A DNA stretch of 64,000 bases from Lactarius indigo (Eukaryota > Basidiomycota > Agaricomycetes > Russulales > Russulaceae): assembly GCA_025766275.1 (NCBI GenBank), contig JAFKAC010000002.1:310001-374000 (forward strand), read 5' to 3'. The notes beneath the pieces are model-generated. The model saw only the letters and a list, made by a program, of their open reading frames with translations. It ran no database searches and had not been told where the DNA came from. Each line of letters begins with the position of its first letter. The stretch's first letter is position 1. Of the stretch, positions 38,701 to 50,800 are shown piece by piece. The position numbers and the translations under genes were made by a program.

Positions 38701-41700
38701 TCTTCTTTCTCCATCTCGTCCAAGACGGTCCTCCATGTCTCATTCTTCCTGAGATTCGAAGCGTTCCCAAAGATGTAAAGGCCGTGCTTCGCTCGAGACA
38801 AAGCCACGTTTATCCGATTGGAACTCTGGAGAGACCCAGAGACCATCAGCTTTGACTTCGTGAAAGTATCAGGCTGCGTACTTTCAAAAAGCCAATTGAG
38901 GCATTGCCTTCCTCGAACGCGCCAGAATTTCTAACCAACGAAATGATCACGATCTTGGCCTCCTGTCCTTGGAAAGTGTCTACTGTTCCGATGCGGATCT
39001 ATAAACACGATTAGAATTATCAACGATCAGAAGTCCACGCTTGTACCCACGTGTTGAGCAACCTGAACTTGAGCAAATCCTATGTCATCACCACCTGCGA
39101 GTCCCGTACGCTCTAGCTGCTCTTCATCGCGTTCATCCACACTAACCGCAATCTCGAGATCTTCCAGAGCCGTGCGGACCTTTTGCAGTTGGCCTAGATA
39201 AGCACAGAGGACAGCGATATCTCCTGCGCCGTTGTAGGAACCCTGCTTGAGGAAGTATAATACAAGGTCACGTATCATGGCAACCTGATCGAACGAATAA
39301 GTTTCTAGGGCTGAGGTTTAGTAGTATAATACGCAGACGTACCTCGAACATGTTATGTTTCGACGCTGAGTCATCTTCAGTGTTCTCTTGATTGTCGTGG
39401 GAAAAAAAGACGACGTTCTTCTCCATGCCCTGCACGGCGGGATAACTTCGAACAACGTCATTGTCCTCAAGCTTGGGGTATAAAATTTTCCTGCACGAGC
39501 CCGTCAAATCGCGACTATCTTTCTACGAGAGGGAACTGCGTACCGTATGAAGTGGGAGATGCTGGGTCGCATCCTCCGCTGCACGTTGATCTGCGACATA
39601 CTCATTCCCCCATCGGAAAGTCGCTCCATGAGCGATCTATCGAACTTGAATAGCTCCCGCCCGGACTTGCTATCCATAGATAACGCTTTCGTGGGTATAT
39701 AAGTTTTATGGGAAGAGGGACGTGAGTGACCAGAGACCCACGAAACGTTGCTAAATTTGGGCGAAGTTGTTTCGGATCCCCAATACAGATAAGGTGCTTG
39801 ACTAATTAGTAGGGCGATGTAATCAGTATAAATATGCGGGGCATACACGCTTCAGGTATATACCTGAGGGAACAAGAGAGGCCAGAATGTGCGCTTCGAG
39901 GACTTGACCGGCTTCCTCGACCATCAGAACCTTCGGCCCGACGCTCTACATTATCCCGTTAACATCGGAGGTGGTGTGCAATCATTCCAGACGAACCGTG
40001 AGCAAAGAGACAAGCTTGGCCGCGCCTACCATTCGGACGCCATCAGATCGTCGCATTCCCAATTATTAGGCTACTGGATACTTACCGGTTGTGGTGCAGG
40101 CAATTAGGTCTGTACGGCTGAGTAATCTACGTCGACCCTGCACGTAATCTCAATACAGTCGATGGTACAGGTCACCAAATTGACTTACTTCGTCTTGTAT
40201 GTCCTCATAGACTTTGCAAGCGGCCTTGTATTTTTTTTTTAGTCGATTAAACACGGGTAGAAGCGAATCGTAAGCTATTTTCCGCATGTCATCCTCCCAT
40301 GATTCGGCAAGGCGCTGTCGTTCGGGAATTGACATTGTCCAAACGTTATAGACGCGTGTTAGTTGTTCAACCGTGCGACTTCCCGAGGGGGCCAGCGGAA
40401 TCCGGCCCCCGAAACCTGGTGCGTTAAAGAACTCTATTCGCGGATCCGGGTCAGTTCTTGATAAAAATGGACGGGGCCGGATGAATTCAATATCTTGACC
40501 ATTCTCCCAAAATCCATAAATCCCTGAGATTTTGGCGTTCTGGGCGGCATTCCTTCCCCTTGAGACTCGCGTCCATTCCCCGTTCTCTATTTCGTCCTCC
40601 ATGGCCCGCCGGAAGAGCTCCGCAATCCAAGACGGAGGGCCTCTAAAGGAATTAGCGTGCTGACGATGATGCAAGTCGAGAAATCTCTCCATGCTTTTCC
40701 AAGTTAACCCGGGAAGTTGTATCTGGTTCATGATTTGTGTCATCTCTACTTCTGCTTGCTTCATCGCAGCAAATTCGCGTCCAATGGCTCGATTGAGGTT
40801 CCCACGACCTGAACGTTGTACCAGCTCGTGTAGGCTGTACTGTTCAATGCGCGGGTCGGTCGTTCTGGACCCGAGGCGCACGACGTTTGTCGTAATATTG
40901 GCGTCGAGAACCGACGTGAGCATGTGATCAAGCGCGTGGTTTGTGAACGCAATAAGGACTAAAATCATGTAAGAGAAGATATCACATAGACGACCCCGCT
41001 TACCTATTGGTCTGACGTTACTAGAGAAGAGGACTCGAAGGATTTCCTTTCCCGTGAAACTCTGAGACCTACGTCAGAACAAACAAATTGGTGTCGAACT
41101 TGTCCGCACCTTTCCCGTTCCGGGAGGGCTAACGACTCGGTAATCAGTGGTAGGCTTTAGTAAGGAGATCGAGGGGCATACCCTTGAATCAAAGAGATTT
41201 CCCGCGTGAGAGTGTCGATGACCGCATCAACCTGAGATGGATCCAATTCGCTCGAGCGCAGCAGTTGTTGGCGCGCGATCGTTACAGACGTCACATTGTT
41301 TACATTGACACTCGAAATCGATTCTCCCGGTCGAGCCAAGCATTGAAGATCGTACTTGAACTGCGGAGCGCGCGCGTATTGTGGACGTCCAACCTGCATG
41401 GGGGCAAGATTTCCAGAGAATGATATGAGCTCATTGAAGGGGACGGAGGTGGGTTCGACGTCCTTGAGTGTCTGAAGGAACGGGTGGAGAGCCTCATACA
41501 TAACGTTGTTATCTATCAGGATGGCGAATGTCGACTTGTCGATAGAGATCGGCTGACGACGCAAAGCCATGAGTTCAATTTCGGTATCGAAAAACGAAAC
41601 TCGGAGCTGGATTGTCTCTTCGTTGGCCCTGGCGGATTCGGCAATATCCGTACCATCGGAGACGATAGTTCCGAGGAATACTTTGAATCGGCCAGGAGAA

Positions 41701-43830
41701 ATAAGGGCAAGAGCGACGAGACTCTCTGGTTGCAAGCGCTTAGAATGTTCCCAATATTCTGCTCTCGTTGTTCCGTTTTGGTCCCGAGGAGCGCCAGGAG
41801 GAGAGTCAAGAACAAGGCCGACGGTGAAATTACGGCGTTCGGCCCTTAAAGGTGCGAAACAAGCGCCAGTGTAGAGTTGAAAGAATACCGAATTAAGGCC
41901 AGAGGTCTTATAAGCGCCGCCCTTAGATAAGAGCAACTTTTCCAGTAGCGTAGGTGACCTCCGAGTCTTGGGACCGGCCCCCGGCGCCCACATAATGTCG
42001 AGGTCTCTCCTGATTGCCCCAACTGAATGCCGAAAAGAAGAACTTCGAGGCAACATAATCAGCATAAAGTGATGATGGACGAACAATGGAAACAGTTGCG
42101 CACATCATCTCTTCCCTCAATAATCGGAACTGTATGTCGAGGTGCCGTTCCATAGAATTCACGGGTAAATGGTGTGGTGCAGAAGGGAGAAAGACTGGGA
42201 GATAAGGTGGTAGGGCACATGAAAGTTCGTCGTTCGTTGGTGCGATGTGAATATCGCGGATGTCAGTGAAATCATTATTGTGGCGAGGTCTTCCTCCACC
42301 TCGCAAAGTACCGGGTGGGTCATAGGTTTGTTCCAGTCGGGATGTAAGCGCCTCCTGCATCTGACTGGCGGTGAATCTTCTGTTCGGGATGTGTCTCCGC
42401 AACTTTTCCGCGTCTCCGAATTCTCTACCTACGATCTGACTGAGTCGGCTGATATCCTTCTCGAGTTCCCCCAACGTTAGGTTCCGGACCTGCGCGGTTG
42501 ACGAAGTGATGGGGTCCTGGAAGGTCGGAAGCGACGCTGTCACAGCTGAGGCCCAAATATTGAACCACGAAAAGAGATCTTGGACCAAACCGTGTATTTC
42601 GGGATGATTCTTTATAGCACTTTTAACACGCGCGAAATACCTACCCAGAGCAGATAAGCGCTGCACTAGAATAGAAACTGGATGTCCTTACTGCGACAGA
42701 ACAGTTGAAAGCGTCCCGAAGACCTCCACGCCACTTAGCGTGTTTTGCCGCGACATCGATAAGCCCGGTGAGCGATCCATCCAGGTCTGGGCCGCTATCA
42801 TCTCGCGCATACATTCGCGGGTAGTCGAATGAAATTTCTCATAGTTTCGGTCGAGAAGAGCATATATCGCGCTGAAATAGCTCGTTAGGATCAAGTGTTT
42901 GGTGTGAATACACAATACGATTTACTTTGTATTTGAATGCATTGTTGTCTTCAGTACTAGGTCCGATGACAAGAACTACGACGAGTCGACAACAATATTG
43001 TCAAGACGGGATTATAACTTCCATTTTCACCTGAGACAAACCTCGACAATAGGGAAATACCCCTTCTGGTATGATAGCGTTGAGGATCCAGTGCCGACAT
43101 TGACGGCGACCGAGGAAAATCTCAACACGTCGCCGATGCGTAGCAACGCGTTGCCCTATGCACGATGTTACCGACGAAGCTATTGATGCCTGAGAGGACT
43201 TGGACGTACGTGAACAATTGTGTCAAGAAATGCCTGTCACAGGAGTGTATGAGATGCGTCACTCAGATATGACATAGCGAATCGACTAACCTGAGCCTGA
43301 TCGGAGTTCTATGACGTGTGAAGAATCGCAGAGAGTCTGATGATAGTGGCGCTTACCCATGCTTTGTTTCGAGAATTGACACTTGCAAAGATTCGAGAAA
43401 ATCCCTCGACATTGTTCGCATCCCGGAACACGAAGTTGTCGGTGAGGTACGGCTTGAGGTGGTTATGGGCTTCGTTCGGACGAAGTGTATGTCGTGAGTC
43501 CATGATAGAGCCATTGTTCATAGCCAACCCTTCCCGGGAGAAAAAATCTGGTGATTGGTCTTCTGTCTCTGTGGCGTATACCGAGGCAGTCTCCGACACC
43601 TGGGATCTTACTTCGTGCTTGAAGGTGCAGTCGAACGAGCGATCGCATGTACCAGTCGACCAATAAAAAGAGCAGACTCCTCCGGGAACCATATTTGGGT
43701 CGCTGGGCGGTGTGCCACCACGGCCACGGCCATCGGAACCTCCCCGACCTCCTTGCCCTCCACGATTCCCACGGACTTGAGGGCCTCTACGTCCACGTCC
43801 GCGGTGGCCACCAGAACTATTTGCTGGCAT
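35786..43830 (-). CDS. ZNFX1/Hrr1-like SF1 RNA helicase, array copy 3
   Basis: Same architecture as copy 2. It starts at 43830 (MPANSSGGHRGRGRRG) with an RGG-rich tail and CCCH finger (CSFYWSTGTCDRSFDC), then the 18-nt exon (NSDQAQ). Walker A is near 41108-41128, the EEAG motif near 39900-39925 and GDPKQL near 39755-39795. The NFX1 cluster spans 37640-38570. The RING-like module and helical region form one open exon (553 codons to the GKEYQ end at 36112). The RZ finger is at 35880-36110. In the RZ finger, copy 1's GGAMESA is GGAVPVV, CPEC is CLEC and the IGGxxH His is Arg. The C-terminal tail is longer than in other copies because a roughly 30-nt unit is repeated (35806-35870), ending RKSKRGK with stop at 35786. 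The large exons are open, so it may be functional. It is closest to copy 4. Confidence 0.82.
35806..35870. repeat. Tandem ~30-bp repeat in the copy 3 C-terminal tail
   Basis: GCTCTTGCGAC(C/T)GGTCGTGGCCTGT(A/G)ACAC occurs twice in tandem. It adds in-frame Arg/Ser/Thr-rich residues after the RZ finger. Copy 4 has a single contracted version at 47893-47920. Confidence 0.8.
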
Positions 43831-46620
43831 TTGAAAGAGTAAAGTGTTCAGAAAAAATGGTGAGATCCGCTGGGGCACGAACGGGTAAGTGGGGGGCAGT
43901 TATAGGGGTTGAGCAACAAGCCGAGCGCTTGTGTGAAGAGCGAGCGGACACGCGGTTTCAATGCAATGCTATCCTGATGCTATCTCGGACTCACCATTGG
44001 CTCGCCACACGCGGCAAGCCGTAAATGTCGCCTGTTTCGATAGAGCGGTAGAGAACTCCAGTACATTCCACAAGAATTAACGTTCTTGGTTACGGGATTC
44101 CAGGGAGAATAGCTCAAGGAATAGTTGTGATTTCAATATGTCAATAAAACGGCGCTCATCGCAATATCACTGAGAATAGATACCTTTTGGATCCGAAAAA
44201 AAAGAAGATATACCTTCCGTACACACCGCTACATAATACATCCCCCAGAGTCACATTCCAGAACCGCGACGGGATGTCCATCCGCCAACTGAAGCACCTG
44301 AAGACGAGATGTTGTGCCATAGGATCCGGGTAAGCCTTCACTCCCGGCACTAAGATGCAGTCGCCATGAACCTGTGTAAGTTAGTCTTGAGAATTTGTTA
44401 CAGTAAGCGACAGGAAGCAGCGGACAACACAGGGTCATCAGCAGAGTTCGCGAAAACTCCGTGATTATCGGACCAACCCCGACATACTCTCATTATTGTC
44501 ATCCCCAAGCACAAGGACTACAAATATCGTTCCAGTGATACCTCTGCTGCGGCGTGAATGTGGGCGAATTTGAACTCTATTGTGAGATCTCGTTCTGTTT
44601 CTTGTTCTGTTAATGTATCAGGACGGACAATTTGGAACAGATGAACCCAGTTGAATATGTTACGTAATCTAGATTTCGAACCCATTACGGCCAAGATTAC
44701 TGTTTTTATTTTCGTTGTCTTGGTTGTTTTTGTTGTTTTTCAGATCTCCATGTGACGCTAGGGCAGGTGAGTGAGGCAGACTTGTCCCTTGAGCTTGAGC
44801 TTGAGCTTGGACATCCCTAGAAGGATAACGGCTGCGATGATGGAGTCCGCCGATTACATCTATACAATATATAAATGCTCGATGTGCACTTTGCTGACAC
44901 ATAGGCCTTTTGTGGACGTGCCGTTCAATAGAAAGATTGCTGAAGCATATCCGCATCTGCCCTCCGTGAATAGGGGCACGCTCACACAGCGTCTGTCTCT
45001 GTGAATAGGGGCTTGCTTATGGGTTGGCATTCCACTGCTGCAGCAGGCGCTCTCTCACATTGATCATGCTAACTTTACAGTGAGTGAGAGGATGAAAATC
45101 ACTATTGAATGTGGAACATGGATACAGAAATGATTGACAGCATTCTGCAGCCGCTGCCCAGTGAGCAGCAAAAGGACGGCCCTCCGGGCCGTCTCTGCAA
45201 CGCTAGTGCAAATAAGGAATCAACTCCTCGCCGATAAAGGCAACGCCTGACATAGCACGACATTGTGATACAGTAACACGACCCGGGATGATTCTATCCC
45301 TTTATCAAGACGCCTGAAGGTGACGATGGAATCTAGGAGAAAGGAGTGGTCAAACAATTGCGATCAGATGCCTGCGCTTTCTGATAACAGCAATCCAAGC
45401 GATGAAGCGACGAAGCCCGGCATGGTGGGAATACTACTCAAAAACCCCTCAAAGCACTATACAGGTCCTACAGTAATACAACACTGATACAGTGCCTGTA
45501 ACCCCAGTACGACGTTCCGCTCCATGGGCAATCGCAGCACAAGTACACCCAGCAAAGTGTGGATCGGATCTCCGGCTCCGGGACGGACTTGTAGGGTCAC
45601 TCGGGTTCTGAAGTAACGTGTAAAGTGAGGTCGGACGAAATGGTCTGGACGGCCAACCTAACTGACACAGTTCATGCAATGCGGCGCTCACAGCTCTGGA
45701 GTTCGAAGCGACAATAGCAGTTGTAGTAGTGAAGTGAAGATCGCTGCGCCAGTGTCTTCATGCCATAATTATCGGGAAGCGCAATACATCTTCGTAGTCA
45801 CGGCGATGGGGGTCTCTGCTGCGGTCATCCTCGAATTGAAACTGTTGGTCCTACGCAACCAAGATAGTTAGTCGGGTCTAGTCGGACTACGTAAACGGAC
45901 CTTCAGTGAACTATTGGGTAAACTCTCCATCTCACGTTGTTGTCTTAGGGTGGACATGAGGGTGCGCATCGGAGCCGCATTTTTACCAAACTCGGGGCTG
46001 CTTGTTGCCCTGTGGTATACCAGTGGTGGAGCCACGACATAGGTAAGATGGAACCAGGGCGGCGGACAGAGGTCTGCAATCCTGGAAATAACCGTGCAGC
46101 AGTTGTAGGGACCGCATCTGGTATCATAGCAAATTTCGAAACGTGCTTGCGCCACAGAAGCTCGAGTGTGCAGTCGTGGTCGTGTTTTTTTCAGGCTGAG
46201 GACGTTGAGGTGCGAGCAACGCATGGGATCACATTACAATCCCAAAAATGCTTCGGCCCATGACCTGGCGCCGCCACGATCCGCTGAGTGGTCGCGCATT
46301 TCTCCTGCTCTAGATAGAAAAACTCAGTATCATGACGGAAGTCAAACGAAACCAGGGATGACGGTACCTGCCAGGTTGTCCCCCACAACAGATGTGAATG
46401 AGTGTCGCAAAAATTGGCAACATCTTCGAGTACGTAAGCCTAGCCAGTGCCGCTCCCACTCAGGAGGGGGGAGGTTCTAGATAGATGAGGAGAGAACAGT
46501 TTAGAAGATGTTGACACAAAGAACACGCATGGGTACTATACATATAGTGAAGTGCTAAATAGGGTCTGTACTCCAAGACACATGGGAATGAAATCAAGAA
46601 AAGGAAAAGTTGTTGTGTCG
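43831..46620. repeat. Array spacer 3-4, first spacer block
   Basis: It begins with the conserved helicase 5' flank (43831-44760) and a broken relative of the 23840-24295 frame at 44229-44440. A roughly 350-bp segment at 44861-45210 is unique to this spacer. After it, 45215-46060 matches the distal block of spacer 1-2. I see no intact gene. Confidence 0.6.
44861..45210. mobile_element. ~350-bp spacer-specific insertion with a hairpin
   Basis: Other spacers read GATTACATGCAA directly into CAACTCCTCGCCGAT-like sequence; here about 350 bp intervene. The insert contains a perfect hairpin, GACGGCCC-TCC-GGGCCGTC, at 45175-45193. It also has a CTGCTGCAGCAG palindrome near 45040. No coding capacity and no clear terminal inverted repeats or target duplication were found, so its class is unknown. 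Confidence 0.4.
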
Positions 46621-46830
46621 CAAGTATGACTATGACGGTGGAGCCGATTGCAATAGTTGGGCTCGCCTTCTCTGTTGTAATTGCGATCATTAGGAAAGAC
46701 CTGGAGATGAAGAAGACAGAAGGCGGGAACGGAACTCGAGCTTCAGACTCGCCGGGCGTGCACAAGATACGCGCGTCTCGAGTACGTGATTTGTAAGCAC
46801 CATCATGCAGGTCATGCAGATTATTTGCAG
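46621..46830 (-). pseudogene. Second RPN8 5'-end fragment, orphaned
   Basis: GGGCTCGCCTTCTCTGTTGT and the sequence after it match the RPN8 exon-1 region (15045-15095). The relic start at 46688-46690 reads MIAITTEK and the splice donor GT has become GC. In the array this fragment normally sits just 3' of a helicase copy, but no helicase follows it here. Confidence 0.75.
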
Positions 46831-46884
46831 GCGGGAGCCTCGCGTCCAAGTTTCGGTCTCGGTCTCTGAAGATCTGAAGGTCTG

Positions 46885-47888
46885 AAGCTTGGCAGACTTG
46901 GCTCTTAGGCTTGAACATCCTTAGAACGATAATGGCTACGATGGTAACAGCGATTGATGGGGTCCACTGATTACATGCAAAAAACTCCTTCCCGATACTC
47001 GAGAGCGGGATTCAGAATAGTCGAGGGAGAAATTCACAGGAAATCAGGTCATCTCACAAGATTAAGGTTATAGAATAGTTATCTTGTAACAATTGGGGTT
47101 ATGGAATGGTTATCTGTGTTGCTCTGCTCGAGACTTGTGTCATCTCGGTGGCAGAGTTATCCATTCAAGCCTCGCCTATGTTGGCCAGTCTAAGGCGGAG
47201 CGAGGCACGAGCGGTGCCATAGAGCAGAGTCTTGAGTGAGCGGGCTAGGCGGCACGTGGCCCATTCCTTCCTTGCCTGCCGCCACCTGCCCGCCCACTTT
47301 TCCAACTGGCCTAGAAAACCGGAATCTTTTCTTTTGCCCACCCACCACACCCTTTTGCCATGGGATCGATGATGCGCCTCTTTGCATTCGCCAGCACCAT
47401 TCTAATCGCTCCGGGAGGATCCCACCCACCCGTCGCGACCTCGGCTCGGCAGCAAAGTCCCATCTTCGATCGAGAAGCGCTTCGCGCTTTGGCCCGTCCT
47501 CTCTACGCTGTTAAACTACCCCAGCCATTCTATAGTTCTCCTAATTACCTACAACGCTTGTACACAGTCTCCCGAACCAGCCGCCTGAATTGAACCATAG
47601 TTAACCACCCTTCACAAGCGTTCGTCGAAACGTTTCGTAGCGCGCATCGGCGGACCTCCCCCTCACCGCTCGCCGATGCCGCACGAAACCCACCCTCGAG
47701 AAGCAAACCAGCGACTCGCAAAGACCAAAAAATGGTCACCTAAAGGCTACATGCGTCGCGAGTGTGTAATTTGTAAGCACTGTTACGCGGGTGGACTCTA
47801 ACAAGCGCCAGTGCTAACTCAATCTGATCAATTACTCTACAGATTCGTGCTACGTACTAAGACCAACCCTCTAATTCCCTCCATGCAC
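46885..47888. repeat. Array spacer 3-4, second spacer block
   Basis: 46885-47176 and 47728-47888 match the copy 3 3' spacer (35270-35785) nearly base for base. They are split by a 550-bp insertion. The RPN8 promoter relic recurs at 47750-47800. Confidence 0.75.
47177..47727. mobile_element. ~550-bp insertion specific to copy 4's spacer
   Basis: The copy 3 spacer reads CTCGCCCATGT then CCAAAAAATGGTCACC; here the two are separated by about 550 bp. The insert is GC-richer than its surroundings. It has a 77-92-codon open stretch (47236-47593) with no family I recognise. No terminal repeats or clear target duplication are visible. It could be a mobile-element fragment or a captured genomic piece. 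Confidence 0.45.
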
Positions 47889-50800
47889 CTATTTTCGACG
47901 ACCGCTCTTGCGACCTATGTCTTCGAACTCCATCGCTCGCGTATTTGACAGGTGCAGTTGACGGTCGGAGCCCCCAATTGGGGCCCTGCACTCTGGACAA
48001 CGCACCACTGGGACTGCACCTCCGCACTGTAAAGGTTAAATGAGCTGTCTGTATTTTGGGGGATCGAAAGGGTTTACGAACATCATCAATTACGAACGGA
48101 TGTCCGTTCTCGCAATTGTAGAAGTGACCTCTATGAGCCGCTAGAAGTATACCGTTATTGATACTCCTTCCCATTGAGAATAGAAGACTCACAGAAACCG
48201 AATGATTTCGTGATGGCTTCCCTTCCTCTCAAAGATGAGGGCTCATATCCTTCTTCCGTGCGGAGATGTGCCGCCAGTGCGTCGTACTCCCTCATGAATC
48301 TATCTCCCTTTTCACAACAGTTTTGCGTGAACCACTCCCTCTCGGATCCCAGCTCAGCTGTATTGGTGGCCGGGAGGCTGCGAATGTATGTCGTCTCAAG
48401 TCTTTTCATCTCGCAACTAGTGGCGTTCGACTCTAACTCTACCTTGGTGCTCAATTCGATTCGGCGATCGTTGTTGAAAAGTCCTTGTCGCGATAGAAGT
48501 GTGCGTCCTGCAAGAATCTCGAACCGGAACAACTCCAGCTTGCCGCGGAGGATGTTCACCCCAGCATGAGCCGCCAAACGAGTCGCCGATGATTTCTCTG
48601 CGATCTTGAGAGCCTTCTCCGCATCACGAATGCACGACTTGTAGATAAACGATACGAAAGACTGCCATAAGCGTTCGTGGCGGAGGGCGACTTCATCACT
48701 GGGGGCAACATTAAGACCCTGGATACGACTCTTCGCGATTTCTGCCAACGTGTACCGCAATTCGAGAGACAGGAAGAAGGCTTCGATTTGAAAACGAGTA
48801 TCGGCCTTGTGTGGAGGCTGGCCAATCTTCTTGTTCACTTCCATCATCGCTACGGGTTCAGGTGTGTCAGTAGCCCGCCCTGGGTTGCTTTCCATCGCGG
48901 AAAGTTCGAGGCGATAGAGTGTTGCAAGCGCCTCATGATACGCCTGTGCATAGGGTCCCCGGGCCCGTGCAACATCGGAAACCTTCCTGTACAGCTCGAG
49001 GAGGTCACTGGCAACCTTATTCCATGCTCTTCCCTCCTCTCCAGAAAAGCCGTGGACTTTCCTCATGCTCGTCTGGGTGATTTCCTTATAGGGAAGCGGC
49101 TCGGACTTTGGGCCAAATCGAGTCCTACGACGAGCAGAAAGGTTGTCGAAGTCGTCTGCATCCTCAGATGGCGGATTGAAGGTGATTGACTTTGCTTCGC
49201 CCTTAACACTGTCGAGTCTTCTTGAAAATTCTTCAATTTCGGGGCCGACTTTCTCTAGTGCAGAGGACATTGTGCTCGCCACATTTTGTTCGAGGATGTC
49301 TAGGTTTGCTCTCTTCGTAACGCGGCCGTATCGGAGGGCGGTGATGGGTCCACGGCAGGTGGGGCAGGAAGGAGGAGTTTGGAAGTTAACCGGTGGCGCC
49401 TTGGTGGCCGTGAAAACGCCCATGGCATCTGACTCGTAGTAATTCGACATGTTACAATGGCCGTCCAGGGTTTTAACCGTGAAGATGTGACCGCATTCCA
49501 ACTTGATCAGGCGCTCCGAGATATCGCGCGAGCTAAGATTGATCTCGTCCAGACGCCTCTGCCTGATGAAATCGACGATGTCGGCTTTACGTTCGTTTGG
49601 GAGGCATACGACGCATGTCTGCTGTTTGCAAGGTTCTCCGCAGACTATATAAACCCAGTATAAGACCCAGCCCAGGTATAAATCGCAAAGAAGGTACGTA
49701 CTCGACGGACACCTATGGCCGCACTGCAGTTGCAATTCGCAAGCCTTATCACAAGGCAAGCGAGAACATATCTGTCGACCAGAAATTAGTCTCACGTGAC
49801 AAATTCTATAGCCCATTAATACTTACTGAACCGCATACGACCGGACATGAGTGGTGGGAACAGCGCCATTCACACAGCCCTATACACGGCCGGCACGGCT
49901 CCCAGCATCCCATTTGACATTTCTGGTGGCCACACCGCTGCCGGCACGATTGTGAACACGTTGATTTGCACAAGTGATCCGAAGAACAAGTGAGGCCACA
50001 CAAGTGTTGGCACTTGAGCGCCCGTTCGCAGGGATGACTTTTGTGATGCGTGCGAACAAGACGAAGAGCGCCCGCATCAGGGGCCACATTATCGCGCGTG
50101 ATCTTCTGGCACTCGTGGCATCGAGATTTACACGTCCGGTTGCAGCACGTGGTCTGGTCTCCGCAAACTTGATTGCATTTGAAGTTGGCGGGATCTCCGC
50201 TACAAGCCATGATGCCGTTATGCTCACACCCTGGTAGAGGCTTCGACACTTGAACGAAGCATCTGATGGTCTCCAAATTCTCGAGTTGATGACTAGAGCA
50301 TGCGTCAAATGGGACCTAGAAGGGAAATTCGGGGAGCACTTGCCAAGGAACGGATCTCGCGATGTGTCCACATGGAAGCTTAACATTGTACACGGGGGAC
50401 ATGCAATTCCCGCAGTCTTCAAAGCATAGCTTCGGACACGGATGAGCCCTAGGACAGGTAACCCTGACACAGGGCTGATTACATTTCATCCTTCTGTGAC
50501 TAACTAGGTCGGGGTGACACTGAAATGATTTTGTAAGTTGGCGCATAACGTGAATGGGAAATAATATACCAATGAGGGACATCCGTGTCCACACGGCAGA
50601 GTATCTTCGCACGGTCGGAGACAGCCACCTTCCGGAGCATGGGTAGGTATTTGTCCAGGCTCAGAGATCAGTTGTTTTTCGTCGGGGTGACGTGAGCAAA
50701 CGATTGGAAGAGCGTCCTTGAGTTGATCTCCTTTCTCCATCTCGTCCAAGATGGTCCTCCAAGTCTCGTTCTTCCTGAGATTCGAAGCGCTCCCAAGGAT

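Noticed and set aside
27027..49189. A 170-codon plus-strand frame at the same place in helicase copies 2, 3 and 4 (27027, 36634, 48677)
   Set aside because: It is antisense to the conserved 3' coding exon, and its conservation follows from the sense protein. Its length in copy 1 is not kept. No independent start context or domain is seen.
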